64,000 nt of DNA from Anaerolineae bacterium. GTDB lineage: Bacteria; Chloroflexota; Anaerolineae; Aggregatilineales; Phototrophicaceae. Within the stretch, counting starts at the first letter, position 1. Each line of letters begins with the position of its first letter. Below, one piece after another: positions 16,631 through 25,173 of this stretch. A program made the position numbers and the translations under genes. The stretch is from NCBI GenBank assembly GCA_022843745.1, contig JALHNB010000003.1:1-64000 (forward strand). The letters run 5' to 3'. A model generated the notes under the pieces. The model saw only the letters and a program-made list of their open reading frames with translations, made no database searches and was not told where the DNA came from.

Positions 16631-17785
16631 AGGTGAGATTTTTTTCTCATAGAAGCGATGGGTCTTGTAAATTTCTGAGCCGAAACTTTTGGCGATGCTC
16701 ACCATATTTTCATTGGCTTCCAGAATCCAGCCAGAATCCGAATGCTGAATGGATTTGCTGTTCATCAGCGCTTCTAACACATGATAATATAACACAGCAT
16801 CCACGCCTTTATTGCGAAAATCCTGTTTGACTCCCATTAGCGGGATACGCACCCAGTCGATCACCGGCTTCAGCTTCCAATGCCAGAGCGCTTTCAGCAG
16901 CGTAAAGATCTCCAGCTCCCCAGGGCGCGGATAGGCCAGGCGCAGCACCTGATTAAAATCGGGAATACCCATGATAAAGCCAGCGGGTTGATCGTCAACA
17001 TCGGCAAAAAAAGCAAAATCTGGTTCAAAAAACTGCCCCAGACTTTTAACCAGGGCGTCGAGTTCTTTGGGAGTCATGGGTACAAAGCCCCAGTTTTTGT
17101 CCCAGGCGGTGTTGTAAATTTCCTTAAACAACACAAATTCTTCTTTCAAGCGCTTGCGGTCAATGTGGCGGACGGTAATTTTATTACGCTTCATCACCGC
17201 TTTGGTCAGCCGTTCCAGCCGATCCATCGTCGCATGTTCAAGCGCACCCTGACGGCTGAGATGGAAGCTGAATACGTCCATTGCCTTCTCAAAACCCGCG
17301 TTGGTAAGCAACTTTCCATAATACGGGTGATTATAGGGCATCAGCAAAACCGGAGGCACAAATCCATCGACCAGAATACCGACATCTTCATGGGTTGTAA
17401 AAGTCTGCGGGCCACGTACCGCATCGTAGCCGCGCGCTTTCACCCATTCTGCGGCGATATTGAGCAGTGCTGTCGCCGCTTCCTGGTCATCGTAGACATC
17501 AAATGCGCCAAACCAGCCGATGTGTTCTTCGTGAAATTCGTTGTGCCGCTTGTTAATAAAAGCCGCAATCGTGCCGACAATTTTATCGCCGCGCCAGGCA
17601 GCGAAAAAATCGCCCTCCATATATTCCCATGATGGATTTTTCTTCTTATCCAGCAGGTCGCGCCGCATCGAGAGCAAGGGTGGCACCCAATTGGGATCAT
17701 CTTTGTAGAGTGTCCAGGGAAATTCAAAAAACGCCTTGAAATCTTCCCGGCTTTCAACTTTGCGAACGGACACCGAATTCGACAT
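16628..17785 (-). CDS. Two-domain GNAT-like acyltransferase of unknown substrate
   Basis: A 385-residue protein with two GNAT-like regions. The first covers residues 1-180 (VRKVESREDFKAFFEFPWTLYKDDPNWVPP, GTIAAFINKRHNEFH, GWFGAFDVYDD). The second runs from about residue 200 and contains FADVDDQPAGFIMGIPDFNQ and GVKQDFRNKGVDAVLYYHVLEA. Large conserved proteins of this kind occur in many environmental bacteria without a known substrate. I base the call on these motifs and the overall pattern, not on a characterised homologue. The gene has a short leader and faces the tRNA-Asn divergently. Its 3' end is tandemly echoed downstream. Confidence 0.7.
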   Translation of the reverse strand: MSNSVSVRKVESREDFKAFFEFPWTLYKDDPNWVPPLLSMRRDLLDKKKNPSWEYMEGDFFAAWRGDKIVGTIAAFINKRHNEFHEEHIGWFGAFDVYDDQEAATALLNIAAEWVKARGYDAVRGPQTFTTHEDVGILVDGFVPPVLLMPYNHPYYGKLLTNAGFEKAMDVFSFHLSRQGALEHATMDRLERLTKAVMKRNKITVRHIDRKRLKEEFVLFKEIYNTAWDKNWGFVPMTPKELDALVKSLGQFFEPDFAFFADVDDQPAGFIMGIPDFNQVLRLAYPRPGELEIFTLLKALWHWKLKPVIDWVRIPLMGVKQDFRNKGVDAVLYYHVLEALMNSKSIQHSDSGWILEANENMVSIAKSFGSEIYKTHRFYEKKISP

Positions 17786-17857
17786 AGAGGCTTCTTTCGT
17801 AAGCTACCAGCGCACTATGTAATGTTACCCGCTTCTCAGACAAGCGCAAGAAACGTC

Positions 17858-17886
17858 TTGACAGCGTATAGGCGCTTTGCTATCAT
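17858..17886 (+). promoter_or_regulatory. Sigma-70-type promoter of tRNA-Asn
   Basis: A perfect TTGACA (17858-17863) and a TATCAT (17881-17886) are separated by exactly 17 bases. The mature tRNA starts 11 bases after the -10 box. This is one of the clearest promoters in the window and shows that the host uses standard housekeeping sigma signals. Confidence 0.8.
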
Positions 17887-17897
17887 GTTAACCGTCT

Positions 17898-17969
17898 TCC
17901 ACAATAGCTCAACGGCAGAGCAATCGGCTGTTAACCGATCGGTTCTTGGTTCGAATCCAAGTTGTGGAG
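17898..17969 (+). tRNA. tRNA-Asn (anticodon GTT)
   Basis: A 72-base cloverleaf with acceptor arms TCCACAA/TTGTGGA, a D arm GCTC/GAGC, the anticodon stem ATCGG/CCGAT around CTGTTAA (anticodon GTT), and the T arm CTTGG-TTCGAAT-CCAAG. The discriminator is G and CCA is not encoded. It is preceded by a strong promoter and followed by a terminator. Confidence 0.95.
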
Positions 17970-17974
17970 CAGCG

Positions 17975-18009
17975 AAAAAACACCTCACAAATTGTGGGGT
18001 GTTTTTGTT
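17975..18009 (+). terminator. Intrinsic terminator after tRNA-Asn
   Basis: A hairpin of 12-base arms (AAAACACCTCAC and GTGGGGTGTTTT, one G-U pair) with a five-base loop is flanked by an A run and followed by T5GTTT. It begins six bases after the tRNA and could also end coaX transcription from the other strand. Confidence 0.85.
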
Positions 18010-18031
18010 TTCCATATTGCTGTCGCTGGTT

Positions 18032-18814
18032 TCAGGCAGTTGGTTTTTTGTTGATCTCATAAATAATGCGCAGCCCATCGAGCGTGAGTTCCGGCGCGAT
18101 CAGATCAATTACATCCGTATGCTGGTTAAAAAGCGTTGCAAGTCCACCCGTCGCAATCACCTTGATGGCAGCTTCATTGCCCATAGAGGCCTTAATACGT
18201 TTGACCAATCCCTCAACCAGCGAAACATATCCCCAGAAAATACCTGACTGCATGGCGTGAATCGTATTTTTGCCAATCGGACTGGGCGGCGGTATAAGGT
18301 CAACTTTGTGCAGTCGTGCCGTCCGACTGACAAGCGCGTCATGCGCCACAGCAATTCCGGGCGAAATCGCGCCACCCTCATAAGCGCCATCGGCTGAGAT
18401 CACGTCAAAGGTCGTCGCTGTGCCAAAATCAATCACAATCGCCGGGCCACCATACAGCTTCACGACTGCCGCCGCGTTGACAAGCCGATCTGCACCTGCC
18501 TGCTCTGGCTGGTCTATCGCAATTTTGATGCCCATTGGCGTTTTATTGGTGACGACCATCGGTTCGATTTCGATATAACGCTCCACCAACTCGACAAATG
18601 CTCCGGTGAGAGGCGGGACAACGCTCGAAATAATGACACCCGTGACCGCACGATAGCCCATATCCGCGCTGCTGAGAAAATTGCGTACCAGAACCGCATA
18701 TTCATCCGGCATCTTATCGGCGACGGTACGCGCCCGCCACGAAAGCTTCCACGAATCGCCGCGCCACAGACCAAGATGGACATTGGTATTTCCGACATCA
18801 ATGGCTAATAACAT
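18032..18814 (-). CDS. coaX: Type III pantothenate kinase
   Basis: A 260-residue enzyme for the first step of coenzyme A synthesis. The phosphate-binding MLLAIDVGNTNVHLGLW is at the N terminus. GADRLVNAAAV and the second phosphate motif VIDFGTATTFDVIS follow, then GGAISPGI. The length matches the family. The reading frame extends 41 codons upstream, but that part is translated intergenic repeat. The ATG at 18814 has an AGGTG ribosome site and gives the family's N terminus. Confidence 0.93.
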   Translation of the reverse strand: MLLAIDVGNTNVHLGLWRGDSWKLSWRARTVADKMPDEYAVLVRNFLSSADMGYRAVTGVIISSVVPPLTGAFVELVERYIEIEPMVVTNKTPMGIKIAIDQPEQAGADRLVNAAAVVKLYGGPAIVIDFGTATTFDVISADGAYEGGAISPGIAVAHDALVSRTARLHKVDLIPPPSPIGKNTIHAMQSGIFWGYVSLVEGLVKRIKASMGNEAAIKVIATGGLATLFNQHTDVIDLIAPELTLDGLRIIYEINKKPTA

Positions 18815-18853
18815 TTCACACCTGTTTTTAAGTCCTCGAAATGATGGGTAGTA

Positions 18854-18919
18854 TAGCGGAAAAGTGATCGTCTGTTTATGACCGTCTAGCGGAAAAGTGA
18901 TTGCCTGTTTATGACAAGC
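18854..18919. repeat. 33-bp tandem duplication between coaX and the deoxyribosyltransferase gene
   Basis: Two units (18854-18886 and 18887-18919) match at about 28 of 33 positions; the first 15 bases are identical. It lies upstream of both divergent genes, so unlike most repeats in this window it does not contain a gene's 3' end. The second copy ends 19 bases before the ATG of the plus-strand gene. Confidence 0.8.
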
Positions 18920-18938
18920 CTTAAGGAGCAAAACCACT

Positions 18939-19346
18939 ATGCACCAACGCGAAATTTATATTGCAGGGCCGCTGTTCAATACGCACGAACGCTGGTATCT
19001 GGAACAAATCGCCGCCGCGCTGGAACAAGTTGGATACAAAACCTTTTTACCGCATCGCGATGTCGGGTTGCTATCCGGCGATGCCTTGCTGGATCGCAGC
19101 CGCATTTTTCAGGGTGATCTGGCGGCACTGGAACGCTGTGATGCCTGTGTCGCGCTGCTGACGGGCGCTGACCACGACTCCGGGACATGCGGTGAATTAG
19201 GCTACATGTACGCGAAGGGCAAGCCCTGTTTCGGTATCAGTGATGATGTGCGGCGTATGAACAATCTCATCTGGGGATTGTGCGGGGAAGGGAAACAGAT
19301 CGCCAAAACAATTGACGAACTGTTATCCCTGGTTACGAATATTTGA
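18939..19346 (+). CDS. Nucleoside 2-deoxyribosyltransferase-like protein
   Basis: A 135-residue protein of the NDT fold. The IYIAGPLFN start, the LPHRDVG loop and the DSGTCGELGYMYAKGKP segment carry the family signature, including the glutamate expected to attack the sugar. Family members swap bases on deoxynucleosides or hydrolyse deoxynucleoside monophosphates; this sequence alone does not tell which. An AAGGAG ribosome site precedes the ATG. It ends a few bases before the convergent transporter gene. Confidence 0.85.
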   Translation: MHQREIYIAGPLFNTHERWYLEQIAAALEQVGYKTFLPHRDVGLLSGDALLDRSRIFQGDLAALERCDACVALLTGADHDSGTCGELGYMYAKGKPCFGISDDVRRMNNLIWGLCGEGKQIAKTIDELLSLVTNI

Positions 19347-19350
19347 TGGT

Positions 19351-20052
19351 CTAATCACTCAGCGACAGCGGGTTAAACGAAATTCCCCGATCGTAGACAT
19401 CGAGATTCTCTTTGCGTTTGACAAAATTGACCACGATATAGGTTAATGGCGTTGCCAGCGCTTCATAGGCGACTTTAAACAACCACTGAGTCAACATCGA
19501 GGAAAGCAGCGCGTCATTCGGCGATGTCCCCCAGAAAGCGATGAAGATGAAAATGACCGAGTCGAATGCCTGACCAACAACCGTTGATGTAATCGTGCGT
19601 GACCACAGCCAACGCCCTTTTGTCGCCACTTTCATACGTGCCAATATATAGGAGTTGGCAAATTCGCCGACCAGAAACGCGATAAATGAGGCGATCAACA
19701 GGCGCGGTGTGTAGCCCAGAATGCGATCATAAGCGGCCTGTCCGTCCCAAAAACCAGCAGCAGGCAAAGCTTGCCCGATGACAATCCCGATAACGACGAT
19801 CAGGTTACAGAAAAAGCCCAACCAGATGACCCGACGCGCCTGTTTAAAGCCGTACACTTCCGTCAAAACATCGCCGACGATGTAGCTGACCGGAAAAATG
19901 ACGATCCCGGCATCGACAATCAGCCCACCAAGATCAACCAATTTTACAGCCACGATGTTCGCGGTAATCAGGCAAGTGATAAATGTCGCGACAATCAACA
20001 AGAACCAGATCGAATATCCACTGGATGCCTGGCGCTCAATATCGGTTTTCAT
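19351..20052 (-). CDS. Queuosine-precursor-type transporter (VUT/YhhQ family)
   Basis: A 233-residue integral membrane protein with about six helices. Family features include TANIVAVKLVDLGG, VFPVSY-like IVFPVSYIVGDVLTEVYGFKQARRVIWLGF, and VVGQAFDSVIFIFIAFWG. YhhQ proteins take up queuosine precursors such as preQ0 or preQ1. The ATG at 20052 has a GAGGGA ribosome site; an upstream in-frame start adds 16 residues of doubtful coding sequence. No queuosine synthesis genes are nearby, and I saw no convincing preQ1 riboswitch upstream. Confidence 0.85.
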   Translation of the reverse strand: MKTDIERQASSGYSIWFLLIVATFITCLITANIVAVKLVDLGGLIVDAGIVIFPVSYIVGDVLTEVYGFKQARRVIWLGFFCNLIVVIGIVIGQALPAAGFWDGQAAYDRILGYTPRLLIASFIAFLVGEFANSYILARMKVATKGRWLWSRTITSTVVGQAFDSVIFIFIAFWGTSPNDALLSSMLTQWLFKVAYEALATPLTYIVVNFVKRKENLDVYDRGISFNPLSLSD

Positions 20053-20123
20053 AGCCAGTCCCTCGATTGACTTATTGCACCTTTGGAAGCGAAGTATCAA
20101 ACTTCACCGCTAATTTATCACAG

Positions 20124-21179
20124 TTACGCTTCCAGTAAATAGCGCGCCAGCAAATGAGTCGTGTGCAGCACACTTTCCTCATGGGTACGCTCGTAGGAGT
20201 GTGAGGCATCGACACCCGGCCCGATCAAGCCGACTTTCGCATCGCCGCCCGCCCGCCAATAGGCTGTGCCATCCGAGGAGTAGAAAATATAAATGTCCGT
20301 TTTGTAGGGTATATTATGGGTCTGCGACAGCCGACGCAGCTTGTTCGTCATATCGAAGTGATACGGCCCGCCGCCATCCTTGACGCAAATACTGACCGAA
20401 AACTCGTCGGAATTCTGACTTTCGCCAATCGCGCCCATATCAATGGATAAGAGTTCCGCCATCTCAAACGGCCAACCAGACGAGCCGCCATGCCCGACTT
20501 CTTCATAATTGGCGACTAAAAACGCCGTGTCCTGCGCAGGCTGCAAACCTGCCTCCTTCATCGCTAGCAGTGCGCCATAAATCGCGGCGACTCCGGCTTT
20601 GTCGTCCAGAAAGCGACCCCGGATAAAACCATTCTCGCCGACTTCCACACGCGGATCAACAAAAATAAAATCGCCGACTTCGATTCCCAACGCACGGGTT
20701 TCATCAGCGCTTTTCGTTTTGACATCCAGGCGGATTTCCATATTCTCAGCGGTGCGCTCGGCAGTAAAAATATTGCGGTTGACGTGCGAACTCGGATTGG
20801 CGGAGAGCATCGTTCCGCGATAGCGCTTGTCATCGGCGGTGCGAACGGTAACGCCTTCCATTTCAAGCGTTGCCCAGACGATTCCCCCCAGCGGATTCGT
20901 TCTCAGACGACCATTTGCCTTGATCTCACGCACCATCAACCCCAGCGTATCCACATGTGCGGTGACACCCCGGCGGGCACTGTCCGATTGGCCTTTCCAG
21001 GTCGCCAGCAGTGCGCCTTTGGTGGTGGTCGTCAAGGTCAGGCCGGGAACAGCAAGGGCTTCGAAGGCTTTGCGAACATACTCAATCGCTTCGATATGAT
21101 AGCCCGTTGGGCTTGGGACTTTGAGCAGCTCCACCAAAAAATCGACGGTAGCCTGAAGGTTGATGTGCAGATCGGTCAC
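20124..21179 (-). CDS. M42 family metallopeptidase
   Basis: A 351-residue di-metal aminopeptidase-like protein. Metal ligands are seen in VTAHVDTLG (His, Asp), LDDKAG (bridging Asp), NYEEVGHGG (catalytic Glu and ligand Glu), SIDMGAIG (Asp) and HSYERTH (His). It most resembles the subgroup annotated as osmoprotectant NAGGN-system M42 peptidase, but none of the other genes of that pathway is present here. A cytoplasmic aminopeptidase role is the safer reading. The 200 bases between this start and the next gene are AT-rich and hold no recognisable gene. Confidence 0.88.
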   Translation of the reverse strand: MTDLHINLQATVDFLVELLKVPSPTGYHIEAIEYVRKAFEALAVPGLTLTTTTKGALLATWKGQSDSARRGVTAHVDTLGLMVREIKANGRLRTNPLGGIVWATLEMEGVTVRTADDKRYRGTMLSANPSSHVNRNIFTAERTAENMEIRLDVKTKSADETRALGIEVGDFIFVDPRVEVGENGFIRGRFLDDKAGVAAIYGALLAMKEAGLQPAQDTAFLVANYEEVGHGGSSGWPFEMAELLSIDMGAIGESQNSDEFSVSICVKDGGGPYHFDMTNKLRRLSQTHNIPYKTDIYIFYSSDGTAYWRAGGDAKVGLIGPGVDASHSYERTHEESVLHTTHLLARYLLEA

Positions 21180-21379
21180 GATGGTATGATCCCTTCTGGA
21201 AAACAGATTATTTCAACATTGTAAACTATTTTGACGAATAGGACTGCAATCCTGTAGAAAAAACGTGGCAAGCGCTGTAATGTAATATCAATAAACAGAT
21301 AATTGCGATAAATTGCGAAACAATTCTCCTTATCATCCGTATTGTAGTTAATTGCAATGAGCTATTAAGGCAGCTATTT

Positions 21380-22864
21380 ATGAAGCGACGTGATTTTTTG
21401 CGTATCAGTGGAGCAGCAATCGCCACCGCCGGGGTCGCAAATGCCCTTCCCAATTGGGCGATGCCGCCGGAGCAGGCCATTCCCGCCGATCCCCTGCTGC
21501 ATCTCCTCAATCGCATCACCTGGGGGCCGCGCCCGGAAGAAATCGTCAGAGCGCAGGCTATTGGCTACGAAGCGTATCTTGAAGAACAGCTTAATCCTGA
21601 AAATATTGACGATTCTGAAATGGATACACGGCTGGAAAGCTTGCCCATCCTCGCGATGAATCGGCAAACGGCCTCGCTTTTGAGCGACCCGGAATATCGC
21701 ACCTTTCTCGCGCTGACAGAGGGCATGGTGATGCGAGCAGTTCATAGCAAACGTCAGCTTTCCGAGCGTATGGCTGAGTTCTGGCTCGATCTTTTTAACA
21801 TCCCCAGCGAAGAATTGAGTATTGATTTGCTGGATTTCCACCACAATGTGATCCGTCCCAACGCGCTCGGCAATTTCCGCGATATGCTGTTCGGTACGGC
21901 GCGAAGTCCCGCCATGCTCTATTATCTCGATAATTATCTCAACGAGGCCGAGCATCCCAATGAAAATTACGCCCGCGAATTGATGGAACTGCATACGTTG
22001 GGCGTGGATGGCGGCTACACCGAAACCGACGTGAAAGAAGTCGCTCGCGCCTTCACGGGCTGGACGATCAGGGACGCAACTGAAACAGGCTTTTTCTTCG
22101 ACCCAAACTTACATGATACAGGCGAAAAATTCATCCTCGGTCACACGCTCCCGGCGGATCGCGGCATCGAGGATGGCCTGCAGGTCCTGACGATTCTGAA
22201 TAGTCACCCTTCGACTGCGCGTTTTATCTGCGGCAAGCTGAGTGTGCGTTTCGTCAGCGATAACCCACCGCCAGAACTCGTCGAAAGCGCCGCGCAGGTA
22301 TGGATGGACAATTCCGGCGAGATCAGACCTGTGCTGCGCCATATTTTCCTATCCGAAGCATTTCGCCAATCCGTCGGTCAAAAACTGCGCCGTCCACTCG
22401 ATTTTTTCGTCGGGACGCTGCGGGCAAGCGGGACGGAATTTCGCGAACGCTATGTGATGATCGAGATGCTGCAAGACCTGGCGCAAATGCCCTATGGCTG
22501 GCAACCACCCAACGGTTATCCCGATGTCGCCGGGGCATGGGCGAACAGCAGCGGATTATTAGCGCGTTGGAACGTGGCGATGACGCTGACACATGGCGCG
22601 TGGAGCGACCCCGACATGCAAAGTCTCATGACCAATCATCTGATCGAGCGCATCGGGCAGCCTGCAACTGCCGGGGAACTGGTGGACAGCGTCGCGCAGC
22701 AGGTGTTTGGTGTACCATTGCCCGAAGCCCAACGCGCGACTTTCATCACCTACGCCACCGATAACGCCAGCGCCGATATGCCTGTAACACCGCGTTTACT
22801 GGCCCAAAAACTCGGCTCGCTGTTTGGGCTGATGCTGGCCTCACCGATGTATCAATGGCGGTAG
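21380..22864 (+). CDS. DUF1800 family protein with twin-arginine signal
   Basis: A 494-residue protein. The N terminus (RRDFLRISGAAIATAG) is a Tat signal, so the folded protein is probably exported. HLLNRITWGPRPEE, YLEEQLNPE, NENYARELMELHTLGVDGGY and VARAFTGWTIRD are hallmark DUF1800 segments. DUF1800 and DUF1501 genes are commonly neighbours in Planctomycetes, Chloroflexota and other phyla, and their joint function is unknown. Here the DUF1501 gene follows after 123 bases that hold two hairpin repeats. Confidence 0.88.
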   Translation: MKRRDFLRISGAAIATAGVANALPNWAMPPEQAIPADPLLHLLNRITWGPRPEEIVRAQAIGYEAYLEEQLNPENIDDSEMDTRLESLPILAMNRQTASLLSDPEYRTFLALTEGMVMRAVHSKRQLSERMAEFWLDLFNIPSEELSIDLLDFHHNVIRPNALGNFRDMLFGTARSPAMLYYLDNYLNEAEHPNENYARELMELHTLGVDGGYTETDVKEVARAFTGWTIRDATETGFFFDPNLHDTGEKFILGHTLPADRGIEDGLQVLTILNSHPSTARFICGKLSVRFVSDNPPPELVESAAQVWMDNSGEIRPVLRHIFLSEAFRQSVGQKLRRPLDFFVGTLRASGTEFRERYVMIEMLQDLAQMPYGWQPPNGYPDVAGAWANSSGLLARWNVAMTLTHGAWSDPDMQSLMTNHLIERIGQPATAGELVDSVAQQVFGVPLPEAQRATFITYATDNASADMPVTPRLLAQKLGSLFGLMLASPMYQWR

Positions 22865-22875
22865 GCGATCAGCAT

Positions 22876-22964
22876 TGTAGGGGTTTAGCGTGCTAAACCC
22901 GATATGCCAGTAGGGGCGCATCACGATCCGCACAGCATTTGTAGGGGTTTAGCAGGCTAAACCC
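22876..22964. repeat. Two GTAGGGG-type hairpin repeats
   Basis: Each unit is TGTAGGGGTTTAGC, a two-base loop and GCTAAACCC. The perfect nine-base arms are 22881-22889 with 22892-22900, and 22945-22953 with 22956-22964. A related fragment (GTAGGGGCGC) lies between them at about 22910. Two further members, with different arm sequences but the same GTAGGGG opening, are at 25.1 and 58.0 kb. They resemble REP-type intergenic palindromes, and transcripts of the gene pair would fold here. Confidence 0.85.
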
Positions 22965-22987
22965 ATAGAAATCTATTGGGAGTAAAC

Positions 22988-24247
22988 ATGCAATCACGAC
23001 GCGATTTTCTCAAAAATTTCGGCACAATCGGTGTCAGCAGCGCTCTGTTCCCTGCCTGGATGCCGCGTATGGCATTTCGCCCGCCGAATCAAAATGCGCC
23101 CGGTGATGTGCTGGTGTGCATTTTTCTGCGCGGCGGTATCGACGGTCTGAGTGCGGTTGTCCCCTATGGTGATGGCGCGAATTATTATGACATCCGCCCG
23201 ACGATTGCCGTCCCCGAACCCGGCTCGGCGGATAAATCAGCAATTGACCTCGACGGCTATTTTGGCTTCAACCCTGCGCTGGCTCCACTCCATGATATTT
23301 ACAGCGCAGGCAAGTTGGCTGTCGTCCACGCCGCTGGCTCAATAGATGCCAGCCGTTCTCATTTTGATGCCATGCAGTTCATGGAATATGGTACACCGGG
23401 TAATAAAACGACGGGTACAGGCTGGATTGGTCGCCACCTGCAAACCGCCGCGTGGCAAAACGACTCGCCATTTCGCGCGGTGGGCATGGGCGCGATGCTG
23501 CCGAGTTCGCTGCGTGGCTCGACTCCGCCGCTGGCACTGCGCTCGATTGCTGATTTCCACCTGAAAGGCCGCGAGGGTGAACTCAAACAGATCGAGCAAA
23601 TCCTTTCGCAGTTATATGCCACCAGTGCGCCCACCAACGCCCTCGAAACGCAGGCAAAATTGGTGTTCGATACGGTTGATATGCTTGGAGCATTAACCGC
23701 CGACGGTTATCAACCTGCCAACGGTGCTGATTATCCGGCGGATGGCGAGGGGTTTGGTATGGGCTTGAAGCAAATCGCGCAGTTAATCAAAGCCGATGTC
23801 GGCCTGGAAGTCGCCTGTATTGACCTGGGCGGCTGGGATACTCACGAACAGCAAGGGACAACCGACGGCTTTTTCTACGACTTACTCAGCACATTAGGAC
23901 GTGGGCTAGCCGCTTTTTATACGGATTTGGGTGATCGCATGAACGGAGTCTCGCTGGTGACGATGAGCGAGTTTGGGCGGCGCGTGGAAGAAAACGCCAG
24001 CCTCGGCACGGATCATGGGCATGGCAATTTCATATTTCTGATGGGTGGCGGCGTAAAAGGCGGTCAGGTTTTCAGCCAATGGCCGACTCTCGCCCCAGAA
24101 GCCCTGAACGATGGCGATCTGGCAATCACCACCGATTATCGCGATGTGCTGGCCGAGGTGGTGAGTCAACGACTGCTGAATCCCGCGCTGGAGCAGATTT
24201 TCCCGAATCACAGCGTCACGCCGTTGGGTTTGGTCGTGCCAAGATAA
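22988..24247 (+). CDS. DUF1501 family protein with twin-arginine signal
   Basis: A 419-residue protein of the alkaline-phosphatase-like DUF1501 family. The Tat motif SRRDFLKNFG starts the signal. LVCIFLRGGIDGLSAVVPYGD, DLGGWDTHEQQ, SEFGRRVEENASLGTDHGHG and TDYRDVLAEV are diagnostic. DUF1501 proteins are exported and may bind metal, with unknown substrate. The ATG at 22988 has a GGGAG ribosome site; a TTG four codons earlier is not needed. It works presumably with the DUF1800 gene upstream. Its 3' end is repeated 33 bp downstream. Confidence 0.88.
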   Translation: MQSRRDFLKNFGTIGVSSALFPAWMPRMAFRPPNQNAPGDVLVCIFLRGGIDGLSAVVPYGDGANYYDIRPTIAVPEPGSADKSAIDLDGYFGFNPALAPLHDIYSAGKLAVVHAAGSIDASRSHFDAMQFMEYGTPGNKTTGTGWIGRHLQTAAWQNDSPFRAVGMGAMLPSSLRGSTPPLALRSIADFHLKGREGELKQIEQILSQLYATSAPTNALETQAKLVFDTVDMLGALTADGYQPANGADYPADGEGFGMGLKQIAQLIKADVGLEVACIDLGGWDTHEQQGTTDGFFYDLLSTLGRGLAAFYTDLGDRMNGVSLVTMSEFGRRVEENASLGTDHGHGNFIFLMGGGVKGGQVFSQWPTLAPEALNDGDLAITTDYRDVLAEVVSQRLLNPALEQIFPNHSVTPLGLVVPR

Positions 24248-24302
24248 TAATCGAACTACAGAGACGGCGTGCCAGAATAATTGAACCACAGAGACACAGA
24301 GG
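24237..24302 (+). repeat. 33-bp echo of the DUF1501 gene 3' end
   Basis: The gene ends V-P-R-stop (TAA 24245-24247). Thirty-three bases later the sequence reads V-P-E-stop (TAA 24278-24280), followed in both cases by a GAAC(T/C)ACAGAGAC stretch. The offset is a multiple of three, so a ribosome reading through the first stop would meet the second in frame. The outer copy runs straight into the dispersed ACAGAGACACA element. Confidence 0.7.
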
Positions 24303-24313
24303 ACACAGAGAAA
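24283..24313 (+). repeat. Dispersed intergenic element with ACCACAGAGACACAGAG core (copy 1)
   Basis: A 31-base purine/CA-rich segment. The same core recurs at 32361-32391 with one or two changes. Translated in one frame it gives NHRDTEDTEK, a peptide that I recall as a recurrent spurious N terminus in annotated proteins. Here it sits directly before the frame of the secreted protein that follows, and only the left half of the element is visible. Confidence 0.75.
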
Positions 24314-25090
24314 TTGAAATCAAAATATTCACTTCTAAAAAAGTACCATCTCATTGCGATATTTACCTTGTGTCTACTTTTATCCTTGCCTGTTTTGGCG
24401 CAGGATGAAGCTGAACAAGCAGTGATTCAACTTGTCGCTGAATCTGAGGAATTTACCGATTGGCTGGCACAATATGAAGGCTGGATAGCATACACCTATG
24501 CGCCCGAAGACGGGACGATATGGTACGTGGAGTTCTATACCGCCGAGGAAGATGATTGGCTGGGTTATGCCAATATCGACGCGGATACGGGCGAAATTCA
24601 GGATTCGCTTGTACCGATTCCGCTGCCGCCCGATGAATTTGCCGCCGGACAGGAGCGCGTCAGCAAGCTGGTGCTGAGTGACCCGGAAGTGATCGCCCGT
24701 CTGGTTGACCCGGTTTTGTGGTATCCCTACGTCGATTTCAATCGCTACGAACGGATGTGGGAAATGCACTTCTACCGGGGCAAAGAGGCGGTCATGGTGA
24801 AAGCGTATCTGGACGAGTTCACCTTTTCTATTCAGGAGATCGTGGACGAAAACGTGCTGACCGAGGAAGAGACGCTTCAAAATACCCGTGATGAGGCCAT
24901 CAATCTGGCATATGGCGCGGAAGGACTTGATACGGCACTCGAAGGCTTCGATAACTGGCGCACCTACGTCGAAAATCAGGGCGGCCCGCGCTGGAGCGTG
25001 ACTTTCGCCGCCGATGAGCGCGAATTATTTTACGCGCTGGTGGATGTAGCATCCGATAAGGTGATCGAAGCGGGCGAAACGGATCAATAA
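24314..25090 (+). CDS. Secreted protein of unknown function, two PepSY-like repeats possible
   Basis: About 258 residues. A signal peptide (KKYHLIAIFTLCLLLSLPVLAQ) is followed by two segments of similar character: about residues 35-110 (WIAYTYAPEDGTIWYVEFYTAEEDDW) and about 190-255 (WRTYVENQGGPRWSVTFAADERELF). Each ends in a D-T/S-G/D-x-I/V pattern reminiscent of PepSY modules. No catalytic motif is visible. The start is uncertain: the frame has no ATG before the signal peptide, and I chose a TTG that leaves out the translated repeat. Other TTG/CTG codons are possible. It follows the DUF1800/DUF1501 pair and may belong with it. Confidence 0.6.
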   Translation: MKSKYSLLKKYHLIAIFTLCLLLSLPVLAQDEAEQAVIQLVAESEEFTDWLAQYEGWIAYTYAPEDGTIWYVEFYTAEEDDWLGYANIDADTGEIQDSLVPIPLPPDEFAAGQERVSKLVLSDPEVIARLVDPVLWYPYVDFNRYERMWEMHFYRGKEAVMVKAYLDEFTFSIQEIVDENVLTEEETLQNTRDEAINLAYGAEGLDTALEGFDNWRTYVENQGGPRWSVTFAADERELFYALVDVASDKVIEAGETDQ

Positions 25091-25103
25091 ACGCACGATT
25101 CTT

Positions 25104-25131
25104 GTAGGGGCGAGGCGTTGCCTCGCCCGTA
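25104..25131. repeat. GTAGGGG-type hairpin repeat
   Basis: Perfect nine-base arms GGGCGAGGC (25108-25116) and GCCTCGCCC (25120-25128) enclose a three-base loop, opening with GTAGGGG. It lies between two convergent genes and could end both transcripts, although there is no T run. Confidence 0.8.
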
Positions 25132-25173
25132 GTTTGTGCCATTCGAGAACTGCTGCTGTTTTATTCCGATTCT

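Noticed and set aside
18815-18937. N-terminal extension of coaX
   Set aside because: The 41 extra codons translate the 33-bp intergenic repeat and the family start is the MLLAIDVGNTN methionine with its own ribosome site.
19351-20123. preQ1 riboswitch for the YhhQ-type transporter
   Set aside because: The sequence upstream of the start is short and shows no recognisable preQ1 aptamer.
24281-24313. NHRDTEDTEK as the true N terminus of the secreted protein
   Set aside because: It is the translated dispersed element and would place a charged stretch before the signal peptide.
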